Shown here: one piece after another, positions 8,515 to 15,540 of the stretch | Position numbering within the stretch: the first letter of the stretch is position 1 | How the letters are laid out: every line of letters begins with the position of its first letter | Assembly (NCBI GenBank): GCA_944387775.1 | Contig: CALXGE010000012.1 | Span: 1 to 40,437, forward strand | DNA length: 40,437 nt | Reading direction: 5' to 3' | Source: an uncultured Oscillospiraceae bacterium | Lineage (GTDB): Bacteria > Bacillota > Clostridia > Oscillospirales > Oscillospiraceae | The notes under the pieces: model-generated | Database searches by the model: none | The model's input: the letters and a program-made list of their open reading frames with translations, nothing else | Told to the model about the DNA's origin: nothing | Program-made: the position numbers and the translations under genes

Positions 8515-8591
8515 GTTTATAGTCTCCTTTCCCGTAAAAATGCCGCCTCCTCACTGTGGTCCGGGGCCAAGCGGCGTTGTTTCTGAAATTC

Positions 8592-8620
8592 AGTATACCA
8601 AAATTCGGGCTTTCCCTCAA
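8592..8620 (-). promoter_or_regulatory. Promoter of the TIM-barrel gene
   Basis: On the minus strand TTGAGG (8615-8620), a 17-bp spacer and TATACT (8592-8597), about 80 bp before the GTG start. No clear promoter for the plus-strand gene at 8690 was found in the remainder of this gap. Confidence 0.6.
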
Positions 8621-8689
8621 GTTACAAAGCGATGTCATTCATGAAGAATCTGTAAATTATGTAAACATCTTGTTAAGGAGGCCGTAACT

Positions 8690-9043
8690 ATGACCCGAAA
8701 AGTAACCCTCCAGCAGGTAGATCACCTGCCCATGCCTCTCATTTACCTGGCCTCACCGGAGGACCTGGCCCAGTGGTCTGTTTCCCAGCTTGCCTGGGAT
8801 CTGGAACAGGGCCAGCGGGACCTGACCCTCTCATGCTTTGATACAGCTCCGCTGGGATTTTCTGTGGCAAAGGCCGCCCCAGCCGTTCTCAAGGCAGTAA
8901 TGGATTTCCTCTATGACCATACGGAGGTGGAGCATCTCACGATTCTTTGTGCCGGCGAGACAGTCTATCGGACCTACTCCCTCCACTGGAATATCTGGTA
9001 TGCCCCCTATAAGCCTCACCATGACCATGAGGACAGCTTGTAA
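8690..9043 (+). CDS. Small protein of unknown function, faintly macro-domain-like
   Basis: A 117-residue protein with an excellent AAGGAGG ribosome site eight bases before its ATG, so it is very likely expressed. Residues 15-40 (PLIYLASPEDLAQWS) and the strand-helix segment AVMDFLYDHTEVEHLTILC faintly resemble the C-terminal half of macro (ADP-ribose-binding) domains. The N-terminal binding loops of that fold are missing. The C-terminus is His-rich (KPHHDHED) and could bind metal, but that is a guess. No signal peptide or membrane segment. Likely monocistronic, with a weak terminator after it. I cannot assign a function. Confidence 0.6.
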   Translation: MTRKVTLQQVDHLPMPLIYLASPEDLAQWSVSQLAWDLEQGQRDLTLSCFDTAPLGFSVAKAAPAVLKAVMDFLYDHTEVEHLTILCAGETVYRTYSLHWNIWYAPYKPHHDHEDSL

Positions 9044-9045
9044 TT

Positions 9046-9083
9046 ATTGGTTTCCAAACTGTTACCAATTTCCTCTTGTTTTT
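9046..9083 (+). terminator. Weak terminator after the small orphan gene
   Basis: A 6-bp stem (ATTGGT 9046-9051 with ACCAAT 9064-9069) is followed by a T-rich stretch ending TTGTTTTT. The stem is short, so confidence is limited. Confidence 0.4.
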
Positions 9084-9104
9084 GGCGGCGGTTCCATGGA
9101 TAAT
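9076..9104 (+). promoter_or_regulatory. Promoter of the polysaccharide deacetylase gene
   Basis: TTGTTT (9076-9081), a 17-bp spacer and GATAAT (9099-9104), 38 bp before the ATG at 9143. Confidence 0.5.
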
Positions 9105-9142
9105 GGGATATATGCAAAATGTTGTCGAAGGAAGTCCCTGCC

Positions 9143-10441
9143 ATGAATCGTTTTTTCTCTTTTCTTTTGTCCTGTATCCTGCTTTTGACCTGCACCGCCT
9201 GCGTCAGCCCTGTCTCAGCCGCCAACGACGGTTCTGATACACCATCCCATATCACGCCCGAACATGACGAGCAGCTTCTCCATGGGTCCCGGCCTCAGCT
9301 CCCCTCCCCAAGCGATCCTCTCCCGGAGAAGGATCCGGAAGTGGAGCCGGTCACCCCCGCGGAGCCGGAAGCTTCTGAGCCGTCTTCTCAGGAGTCGACG
9401 GCCCCTGACCCTGTTCAGCCTCCCACAACAGATCCGGAGTCCACAGACGGCACACAGACAGAGAGCACTCCTGTCCCGGAAAGCCCGCGGACCATCGATC
9501 CGTCCAAGCCTATGGTGGCATTGACCTTTGACGACGGCCCCAACGCCACCTACTCCGACATGATCCTGGATATTTTGGAGGAGAACAACGCGGTAGCTAC
9601 CTTCTTTGAGGTGGGGCGGAACGTAGCCAACTGCCCCCAGCCTCTGACCCGAATGGTGGAACTGGGCTGTGAAATCGGCAGTCATTCCTACGTACATAAG
9701 GATCTCAGTAAACTCAGCTCTGACGCCCTTGCGAAGGACATGGCCGCAGCGGACCAGGCCTTTATCGACGCTGTGGGCTTCGCCCCCACCCTGCTTCGCC
9801 CGCCCTATGGTGCAGTAAACAGCAGCGTAAAACATGATACCGGCCACAGCGTCATCACCTGGACGGTGGACACCGAGGACTGGAAAAGCCGGGATACTGA
9901 CAAAATTGTTTCCTATGTCAAATCTCTGCCCAGTCTGGACGGCGAGGTCGTCCTGCTGCACAGCTCCTATGAGACCACCGTGGATGCAGTGAAGATTCTC
10001 GTCCCCTGGCTGATCCAGCAGGGCTACCAGTTGGTCACTGTCAGTGAGCTGATGGCTTATTATTACGGCGAGCTGATGCAGCCCGGTCAGTTCTATGGGT
10101 ATACGTACTTTACTACCCACGGCAAAACGGATACCCCCGCCGCGCTGCCTGAGCCTGAAACGCCCGCCGCCGGTGAAGATACATCCGCCGACCAGCCTCA
10201 GGAGCCTCAGCAGCCGGACCAGCAGACACCTCCCGAAACAGCGCCCCAGCCTGTGCAGCCGGAAGGATCTGCTCCGGAGCCGTCCCCGGAAACGCCCGAA
10301 GTCCCCGCCGGAGAGGAGCCTGTTGATGAGACGCTGCCTATTCCGGAAAAGCCTACCATCCCCGCCTCCCCTGACGCGCCTATATACTCTACCCTTCCAG
10401 CAGAAGTTCCCTCTTCCGGTTCAGCTGAAACCATTGGATAG
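9143..10441 (+). CDS. Exported polysaccharide deacetylase (CE4/NodB domain)
   Basis: A 432-residue exported protein. The N-terminus (MNRFFSFLLSCILLLTC) is a Sec signal; cleavage could follow VSPVSA, since the cysteine context is a poor lipobox. A Pro/Glu/Ser-rich linker (about 30-118) precedes the NodB domain (about 120-310). All five CE4 motifs are visible: TFDDGPN, the metal-binding SHSYVH, RPPYG, the TVDTEDW segment, and LLHSSY. This predicts metal-dependent removal of N-acetyl groups from peptidoglycan (PgdA-like) or another glycan. The C-terminal 100 residues are again Pro/Glu-rich and probably disordered, perhaps a wall-spanning spacer. The start follows an AAGGAAG site. It ends at a strong terminator. 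Confidence 0.9.
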   Translation: MNRFFSFLLSCILLLTCTACVSPVSAANDGSDTPSHITPEHDEQLLHGSRPQLPSPSDPLPEKDPEVEPVTPAEPEASEPSSQESTAPDPVQPPTTDPESTDGTQTESTPVPESPRTIDPSKPMVALTFDDGPNATYSDMILDILEENNAVATFFEVGRNVANCPQPLTRMVELGCEIGSHSYVHKDLSKLSSDALAKDMAAADQAFIDAVGFAPTLLRPPYGAVNSSVKHDTGHSVITWTVDTEDWKSRDTDKIVSYVKSLPSLDGEVVLLHSSYETTVDAVKILVPWLIQQGYQLVTVSELMAYYYGELMQPGQFYGYTYFTTHGKTDTPAALPEPETPAAGEDTSADQPQEPQQPDQQTPPETAPQPVQPEGSAPEPSPETPEVPAGEEPVDETLPIPEKPTIPASPDAPIYSTLPAEVPSSGSAETIG

Positions 10442-10481
10442 CTTTTGATGGAATGGGCAAAACCGCTTTTATTTCTTCACG

Positions 10482-10510
10482 AAGCCCGGCTTATAGCCGG
10501 GCTTTTTGTT
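10482..10510 (+). terminator. Terminator after the deacetylase gene
   Basis: A 10-bp perfect stem (AAGCCCGGCT, 10482-10491 with 10495-10504), TAT loop, then TTTGTT. Confidence 0.85.
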
Positions 10511-10550
10511 GCGTCTCTGCGTGAATTTCCCGTGAAAAGACTGAAGATCC

Positions 10551-10579
10551 CTTGCGCTTCCCTCTGTTGTGTGATACCA
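10551..10579 (+). promoter_or_regulatory. Probable promoter of ktrB-ktrA
   Basis: TTGCGC and TACCAT are separated by 17 bp upstream of ktrB. The -10 match is moderate. Confidence 0.45.
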
Positions 10580-10595
10580 TGCATAGCAGATATTG

Positions 10596-10628
10596 GGGGA
10601 CACAGGCCGCCTTACGGCCGCTGTCCCC
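10596..10628 (+). promoter_or_regulatory. Stable hairpin in the ktrB leader
   Basis: GGGGACA (10596-10602) pairs with TGTCCCC (10622-10628) and GGCCG pairs with CGGCC inside it, with one 2-nt mismatch between. It lies in the untranslated leader about 85 bp before the ktrB start. There is no T-run, so it is not a plain terminator. No known potassium or c-di-AMP riboswitch core was recognised. Confidence 0.4.
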
Positions 10629-10713
10629 TGTTTGCGCCATTATCCGCCATATCTATTCTGCAGTGAAATTCTTTTCCCGGAATCTGGCGGGGATCTACTG
10701 GGGGCAACCTTCT

Positions 10714-12069
10714 ATGTTTGAACAACAGCGGCAGAGAAAAGCAAAACTCTCCAGCCTGCAGATCATTGCTCTGGGCTTTTTTCTCATAATTCTGGCTGGC
10801 ACCGGGCTCCTTATGCTGCCGGTATCCACCCAAGCGCCCGGCGGCGCCTCCTTCGGGGACGCCCTTTTTACCGCCACCTCTGCCACCTGCGTCACAGGTC
10901 TCGTGGTCCGGGACACCGGCACCTACTGGAGCACCTTCGGTCAGGTGGTGATTATCGCCCTGATCCAGGTGGGTGGTCTGGGCTTCATGACCATCGCTAC
11001 CTTGTTTATGTTGCTGCTGCGGCGACGGCTGGGGCTGCGGCAGCGGGAGGTGGTGGTGGACAGCATCAGCCACTACCAGCTCAGCGGCATCGTCCCCTTC
11101 GTCAAGCGAATTTTCTTCGGCACCATACTGGTGGAGGGGCTGGGCGCCGTCCTCCTCTCCCTGCGCTTCGTCCCCCAATACGGCACAGGCCGGGGCATTT
11201 ACTATGGTGTATGGCACTCCATCTCCGCCTTCTGCAACGCGGGATTTGACCTTATGGGGCCCCACAGCGGGGAATATTCCTCCTTCGTGGCCTACGCCGG
11301 GGACCCCCTGGTGAGCCTGACCATCATGGGGCTCATTACTGTGGGCGGCATTGGCTTTCTGGTGTGGGACGATCTCCTGCGCAATGGCCTGCGCTGGCGG
11401 CGTTACCGTCTCCAGACCAAGGTGGTCATCGCCACCTCCACCCTGCTGATTTTCGGGAGCGCTCTTCTGTTTTTCCTCTTTGAGCGCAATAACCTGGGTG
11501 CCGGGCAGCCTCTGGGGAAACAGATCCTCTGCGCCCTCTTTGACGCGGTCACCCCCCGCACCGCCGGTTTCAACACCACGGATACCGCCGCCCTCAGCTC
11601 CGGCAGTCTCCTGCTCACTATGGTCCTTATGTTCATCGGTGGCAGCCCCGGCTCCACCGCCGGCGGTATCAAAACCACCACCGTGGCGGTGATACTCCTC
11701 CACACCATTGCCGGCGTCCGTCGGGAGCAGAGCACCAACGTATTTGGCCGCAGCATCGGGGATGACGCGCTGAAGAAGGCCACATCAGTGCTGTTCACCA
11801 ACCTGTTTCTGGTGCTGGGCGGTACCCTGCTGATCTGCGGCGTACAGTCCCTCCCCTTGACAGAGGTTCTCTTTGAGGTCTTCTCCGCCATCGGCACCGT
11901 GGGTATGAGCACCGGCGTCACCCGGAGCCTTACCGCCTTCAGCCGCGGGGTCATCATCTTCCTGATGTACTGCGGCCGGGTGGGCAGCATCTCCTTTGCC
12001 GTGGCTCTGCTGGAAAAGAAAGCACTTCCCCCCGTGACCCTCCCCAGGGAACGGATCACTATCGGCTGA
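10714..12069 (+). CDS. ktrB: Potassium uptake protein KtrB/TrkH family
   Basis: A 451-residue membrane channel subunit that imports K+ (often Na+-coupled) with the KtrA RCK ring. The four selectivity-filter loops of the superfamily are all recognisable: ATCVTGLVV, FCNAGFDLM, TPRTAGFNTT and GTVGMSTGV. The third membrane-pore repeat has the flexible Gly-rich gate GGSPGSTAGGIKTTT. The frame is open 54 codons further upstream, but those run through the leader hairpin. The ATG at 10714 after GGGGG gives the usual KtrB N-terminus (MFEQQRQRKAKLSSLQ). KtrA follows 18 bp downstream, confirming a two-gene ktrBA operon. Confidence 0.93.
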   Translation: MFEQQRQRKAKLSSLQIIALGFFLIILAGTGLLMLPVSTQAPGGASFGDALFTATSATCVTGLVVRDTGTYWSTFGQVVIIALIQVGGLGFMTIATLFMLLLRRRLGLRQREVVVDSISHYQLSGIVPFVKRIFFGTILVEGLGAVLLSLRFVPQYGTGRGIYYGVWHSISAFCNAGFDLMGPHSGEYSSFVAYAGDPLVSLTIMGLITVGGIGFLVWDDLLRNGLRWRRYRLQTKVVIATSTLLIFGSALLFFLFERNNLGAGQPLGKQILCALFDAVTPRTAGFNTTDTAALSSGSLLLTMVLMFIGGSPGSTAGGIKTTTVAVILLHTIAGVRREQSTNVFGRSIGDDALKKATSVLFTNLFLVLGGTLLICGVQSLPLTEVLFEVFSAIGTVGMSTGVTRSLTAFSRGVIIFLMYCGRVGSISFAVALLEKKALPPVTLPRERITIG

Positions 12070-12087
12070 GAAAGCGAGGTACCTGCA

Positions 12088-12732
12088 ATGAAGTCATTTC
12101 TGATCATCGGTCTGGGCTCCTTTGGCCACCACCTGTGTCACGCCCTGGCCCAACAGCGCTGCGAGATCATGGTGGTGGACAAGGTCAGTGAGGCCCTGGA
12201 GGATGTACTGCCCTATGTGGTCAGCGCCAAGGTGGGCGACTGCACCAATGAGGATGTGCTGCGCTCCTTCAGCGTGGATAACTTTGACGCCTGTTTCGTC
12301 TGCATGGGCTCAAACGTCCTCGCCAGTCTCCAGATCACCAGTCTCCTCAAGGAGCTGGGAGCCAAGCGGGTGTTCAGCAAGGCAGACGACGATACCCAGG
12401 CCAAGTTTCTCCTGCGCAACGGCGCTGACGAGGTCATCTACCCCGAACGTGAGGTTGCTTCCAACATCGCCGTAAGCGCCAGCTCCGACAACATCTTCGA
12501 CTGCATCCGCCTCAACGCCGATTACTCCATCTATGAGCTCCAGCCCCTCAAGCGGTGGCTGGGCAAGAGCCTTAAGGAGCTGAACTTCCGGGTCAAATAC
12601 AACATGACCGTTATCGCGGTGGTGAAAGACGATGTGATCCGGCCCAATCTGCACCCGGACTACACATTTAAAGAAGACGAACACCTGCTGGTGCTGGGCC
12701 GCAGCGAGGACATTCAGCGGATCATCCGCTGA
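12088..12732 (+). CDS. ktrA: Potassium uptake regulatory subunit KtrA/TrkA
   Basis: A 214-residue cytoplasmic RCK protein. The RCK_N Rossmann motif is at the start (LIIGLGSFGHHLCHALA) with an acidic residue ending the second strand (VVDK), so it should bind ATP/ADP or NAD(H). The RCK_C domain (about 135-214) may bind c-di-AMP in Firmicutes (family knowledge). An octameric ring of KtrA gates the KtrB channel. It is co-transcribed with ktrB. The ribosome site is weak (GCGAGG), which fits translational coupling. A terminator follows. Confidence 0.93.
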   Translation: MKSFLIIGLGSFGHHLCHALAQQRCEIMVVDKVSEALEDVLPYVVSAKVGDCTNEDVLRSFSVDNFDACFVCMGSNVLASLQITSLLKELGAKRVFSKADDDTQAKFLLRNGADEVIYPEREVASNIAVSASSDNIFDCIRLNADYSIYELQPLKRWLGKSLKELNFRVKYNMTVIAVVKDDVIRPNLHPDYTFKEDEHLLVLGRSEDIQRIIR

Positions 12733-12766
12733 GCGCTGCTGTGAGCTGCCTGTTCCGCATCAAAGA

Positions 12767-12811
12767 AGGACCTGCGCCTCTCCCATTGAGAAAGCGTGGG
12801 TCCTCTTTTTT
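12767..12811 (+). terminator. Terminator after ktrBA
   Basis: AGGACC (12767-12772) pairs with GGTCCT (12799-12804), with further pairing inside, followed by CTTTTTT. Confidence 0.75.
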
Positions 12812-12906
12812 CTGTCCTGCTGCCCTCTTTTTCCTCCGGTGCAGATTTCTTACACACAGAATAAATTTTCTTTGGAAATTTGTCCAATCAGGAGGAACAT
12901 CGGCAG

Positions 12907-12935
12907 TTTGTTTTCGTCTATTTCTATGGTAAGAT
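12907..12935 (+). promoter_or_regulatory. Promoter of the YcdB/SLH protein gene
   Basis: TTTGTT (12907-12912), a 17-bp spacer and TAAGAT (12930-12935), 42 bp before the start codon. Confidence 0.5.
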
Positions 12936-12977
12936 ATGGTTACAAGCAAAACCACAAGAGAAAATGGAGGTATGAAC

Positions 12978-15161
12978 ATGAAAAAGCTGCTCTCCCTGCT
13001 CTTAAGCGTTATGCTACTCACCGGCGCCGCACTCCCGGCGGCTGCGGCGGAGGCAACCGCCGATGCGAAGCTCACAGAGATCACCCAGTCCGTCAAAACC
13101 ACCCTGGCCCTGGATACGGAGGATTACTCCCACTTCCAGGGCAACTACAATGAGCAGGAGCTCACCCCGATGTGGGATCTCTACTGGGATGGAGATTCCG
13201 GTTCCCTTTCTGTCACTGCCCTGGAAAACGGCACCATTACCAGCTACTATCTCTATACTAACGAGACGGATTCCTCTTCCCAGCAGGGACTGCCCACCTT
13301 CCCTCAGGGGGATCCCGAGAAGGCCAAAACCGCCGCACAGGCCTTTCTGGACAAGGTGCTGACCCCCGGTGTGGAATCCGTGGTACTGGAGGACCCCGAC
13401 GACCTTACCAGTCTGGATAGCTCCACCTTCCGCTTCAACGGCCAGATTCTGCTCAACGGACTTCCCTCTCCTCTCAGCTACTCCCTCACCGTCCGTTCCT
13501 CCGACAACCAGGTGATCCGGTTCTGGCGGGACGCCCCGGAAACCATGTTCCTGGGGGATATCCCCGGCGCTGACGCCAAGACTACTCCGGCCGACGCTGC
13601 GGCAGCCCTCAAGTCCACCCTGTCCCTGCGGCTGGAGTACGTCCTCTCCGACAGCGACAGCACGCAGGCGGTACTGTGCTACCTCCCCAACGCCGGTCAC
13701 GAGTTCTACGTGGATGCCCAGAGCGGCAAGCTGGTGGACCTGACCGCCCTGGAGGAGGAAATGTACCGCTTCGCCGGCATGGGCGGCGCCGCGGCAGACA
13801 GCGGGGATACCGCTGCCACCGAAGCAGAAGAAGGTGCTCTCTCTGAAGCGGAGCAGGCAGGAATCGCCCAGATGGAAGGAGTTCTCTCCTCCCAGGAGCT
13901 GGACCGTATCCTGCGCTCTGTAACAGAGTACGGCCTTGCCGGTTATGAGCTGGTCTCCTCCTGGTTCTCTGTAGGTACTGTGGAAGGGGACGAGGTCGCT
14001 CCCGTGACCTGTTCCATGCGCTATAGTAAGTCCGGCGACAATGGTGTTTCCTCCCGAAACTTTACCGTGGACGCCCGCACAGGCGAGGTCCAGTGGCTCT
14101 ACTCCTACATCCCCTGGGGCGAGGATTCCAAGGCTGTCCTTACCGAGGCGGAGGCCCAGGCCAAGGCAGAGGCTTTCCTGGAGGCCCGCTTCGGTGAACA
14201 TTTCTCCCACCTGGCTCTCTATGAGACTTCCAGCCAGGAGATCGTTCCCCTGGACAGCTCGGAGTCCGTCTCCGCCTACTCCTTCCGCTTCGCCCGGCAG
14301 GAAAACGGCTACTTCTTCCCGGATCAATACTACACCGTCCGCGTAGACTCCACAGATGGCTCTGTATGCGGTCTCTCCTATTATTACGATGAGGCGATCA
14401 CCTTCGCATCTCCCGAAAACATTATCTCCGCCGACGCCGCCCTGGACGCCTGGATGAATACCTACACCGTGGCCCTGGGCTACCTGCTGGTACCGGAGAA
14501 GCTCACCGGCTCCGATGCGGTATCCCAGCGGCTGACACAGATGGGGTTTGCCTCCTTCTACCACCTGAAGCTGGGCTATGTTTTGGAGCGGGAGGACAGC
14601 CTTTGGGGCATCGACGCCAAGAGTGGTGAGCCCTTGGGCTACACCTGGCAGGCAGAAGACAGCGGCCTCACCTACAGCGACATCGCCGGCACCTGGGCAG
14701 AGGCGGATGTACTGCGGCTTGCCCAGTTCAACGTAGGCTATGCCGGCGGCACCTTCCAACATACCAAAGAGCTGACCCAGTGGGATCTCATCTGCCTGCT
14801 CTATAGTCTCAACGGCTACCCCATGGATCCTGAGTCGGCCACGGAAGCAGAGCGGAACGAGGTCTACGCCACAGCCTATCGGATGGGAATCCTCACTCGT
14901 GCGGACCGAAACGACGATGCCCTGCTCACCCGAAGTCAGTTGGTACAGTACCTTCTGGACGGCGCGGGTTACGGTTCCGTAGCCAAGCTGGAAGGGATTT
15001 TTACCTGCTCCTACACGGACCGTGCCTCCATTCCCGCCAGTGAGATGGGCTATGCCGCCCTGGCCCAGGGATTGGGACTTATCAGCGGCACCTACGCAGG
15101 AACCGCCACCGCCACCCGGGGGCAGGCCGCCGCCATGCTCTGCCGCCTGATGGAGCGGTAA
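12978..15161 (+). CDS. Surface protein with YcdB/YcdC-type repeats and SLH domains
   Basis: A 727-residue exported protein. Residues 1-27 are a signal peptide (MKKLLSLLLSVMLLTG, ending in an Ala-rich AXA site). The body (about 30-555) contains repeated PepSY/YcdB-type units, visible as paired segments such as PEKAKTAAQAFLDKVL and AEAQAKAEAFLEARFG, each followed by strands and a DAQSGKLVDL/DARTGEVQWL-type turn. The last 165 residues hold three S-layer homology modules: TYSDIAGTWAEADVLRLAQF from about 565, a second around 610-670, and a third ending the protein at RGQAAAMLCRLMER. SLH modules anchor proteins to pyruvylated wall polymers. The function of the body is unknown. GGAGG lies 7 bases before ATG 12978; an ATG at 12972 is too close. 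Confidence 0.85.
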   Translation: MKKLLSLLLSVMLLTGAALPAAAAEATADAKLTEITQSVKTTLALDTEDYSHFQGNYNEQELTPMWDLYWDGDSGSLSVTALENGTITSYYLYTNETDSSSQQGLPTFPQGDPEKAKTAAQAFLDKVLTPGVESVVLEDPDDLTSLDSSTFRFNGQILLNGLPSPLSYSLTVRSSDNQVIRFWRDAPETMFLGDIPGADAKTTPADAAAALKSTLSLRLEYVLSDSDSTQAVLCYLPNAGHEFYVDAQSGKLVDLTALEEEMYRFAGMGGAAADSGDTAATEAEEGALSEAEQAGIAQMEGVLSSQELDRILRSVTEYGLAGYELVSSWFSVGTVEGDEVAPVTCSMRYSKSGDNGVSSRNFTVDARTGEVQWLYSYIPWGEDSKAVLTEAEAQAKAEAFLEARFGEHFSHLALYETSSQEIVPLDSSESVSAYSFRFARQENGYFFPDQYYTVRVDSTDGSVCGLSYYYDEAITFASPENIISADAALDAWMNTYTVALGYLLVPEKLTGSDAVSQRLTQMGFASFYHLKLGYVLEREDSLWGIDAKSGEPLGYTWQAEDSGLTYSDIAGTWAEADVLRLAQFNVGYAGGTFQHTKELTQWDLICLLYSLNGYPMDPESATEAERNEVYATAYRMGILTRADRNDDALLTRSQLVQYLLDGAGYGSVAKLEGIFTCSYTDRASIPASEMGYAALAQGLGLISGTYAGTATATRGQAAAMLCRLMER

Positions 15162-15191
15162 TGTGCCGTTCTTTTTGAAAAAGGTAACATA

Positions 15192-15230
15192 AAGAAACCG
15201 GACAGGTATAAACCTGTCCGGTTTCTTATT
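15192..15230. terminator. Terminator after the SLH protein gene
   Basis: A 16-bp perfect stem (15192-15207 with 15212-15227) with a 4-nt loop, then ATTATATTT. It can also stop minus-strand transcripts coming from the MATE remnant side. Confidence 0.85.
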
Positions 15231-15237
15231 ATATTTC

Positions 15238-15394
15238 TCAAGTCTGCAACAATCTTTCCTGTTTCTTCAGTCGCTTGAACGCACGGCATAGCAAAATGGC
15301 CGACACCACAAAGGCAATGAAATCGGCAATAGGGCCCGCCAACAGCAAAAGATACCAAATCGCAGCGGCAAAAGCAGACAGCCGCGCCAAAGAA
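15238..15394 (-). pseudogene. C-terminal remnant of a MATE-type efflux transporter
   Basis: On the minus strand an open stretch of about 50 codons ends at TGA 15238-15240. It encodes IWYLLLLAGPIADFIAFV, then VSAILLCRAFKRLKKQ and a short tail. The AGPIAD turn followed by one hydrophobic helix and a basic end is how MATE/DinF multidrug transporters finish. No start codon exists: the frame is closed by TAG just upstream, inside the hairpin at 15380-15410. The remaining 400 or so residues are gone, so this is a decayed gene end left downstream of the PTS operon. Assignment rests on pattern recognition only. Confidence 0.5.
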
Positions 15395-15420
15395 TACCTT
15401 TGGCGCGGCTACTTTCTGCT
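15372..15420 (-). terminator. Hairpin, probable terminator of the PTS operon
   Basis: A 13-bp perfect stem (AGCCGCGCCAAAG, 15380-15392 with 15398-15410) is extended by AGCAGA/TCTGCT (15372-15377 and 15415-15420). On the minus strand TTTTGCC follows. The U-tract is short, so efficiency is uncertain. Confidence 0.55.
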
Positions 15421-15438
15421 GCAATCGGGTCACCCTGC

Positions 15439-15458
15439 GCCATACCAATTGGTATGGC
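15439..15458. repeat. Perfect 20-bp palindrome
   Basis: GCCATACCAATTGGTATGGC is identical on both strands, with no loop. It lies about 80 bp after the stop of the PTS operon. Loopless palindromes of this length suit a dimeric DNA-binding protein better than an RNA hairpin, but no promoter is evident beside it. Confidence 0.5.
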
Positions 15459-15540
15459 ACAGGGGTTCCACTGGTCTTTTATTCAGGCTAAAATGCAAAC
15501 ACGCAGAATCGTGTGGTCATAAGCACAGTTTGATCGGATA

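Noticed and set aside
10445..10666. 73-codon plus-strand frame after the deacetylase gene
   Set aside because: It runs through the terminator at 10482-10510 and the ktrB leader hairpin; no family resemblance.
12741..12932. 63-codon plus-strand frame after ktrA
   Set aside because: It reads through an intrinsic terminator and lacks a ribosome site.
15092..15460. 122-codon minus-strand frame near the end of the SLH protein
   Set aside because: It overlaps the SLH gene end and a terminator. The protein-like signal in this stretch is in another frame, the MATE remnant.
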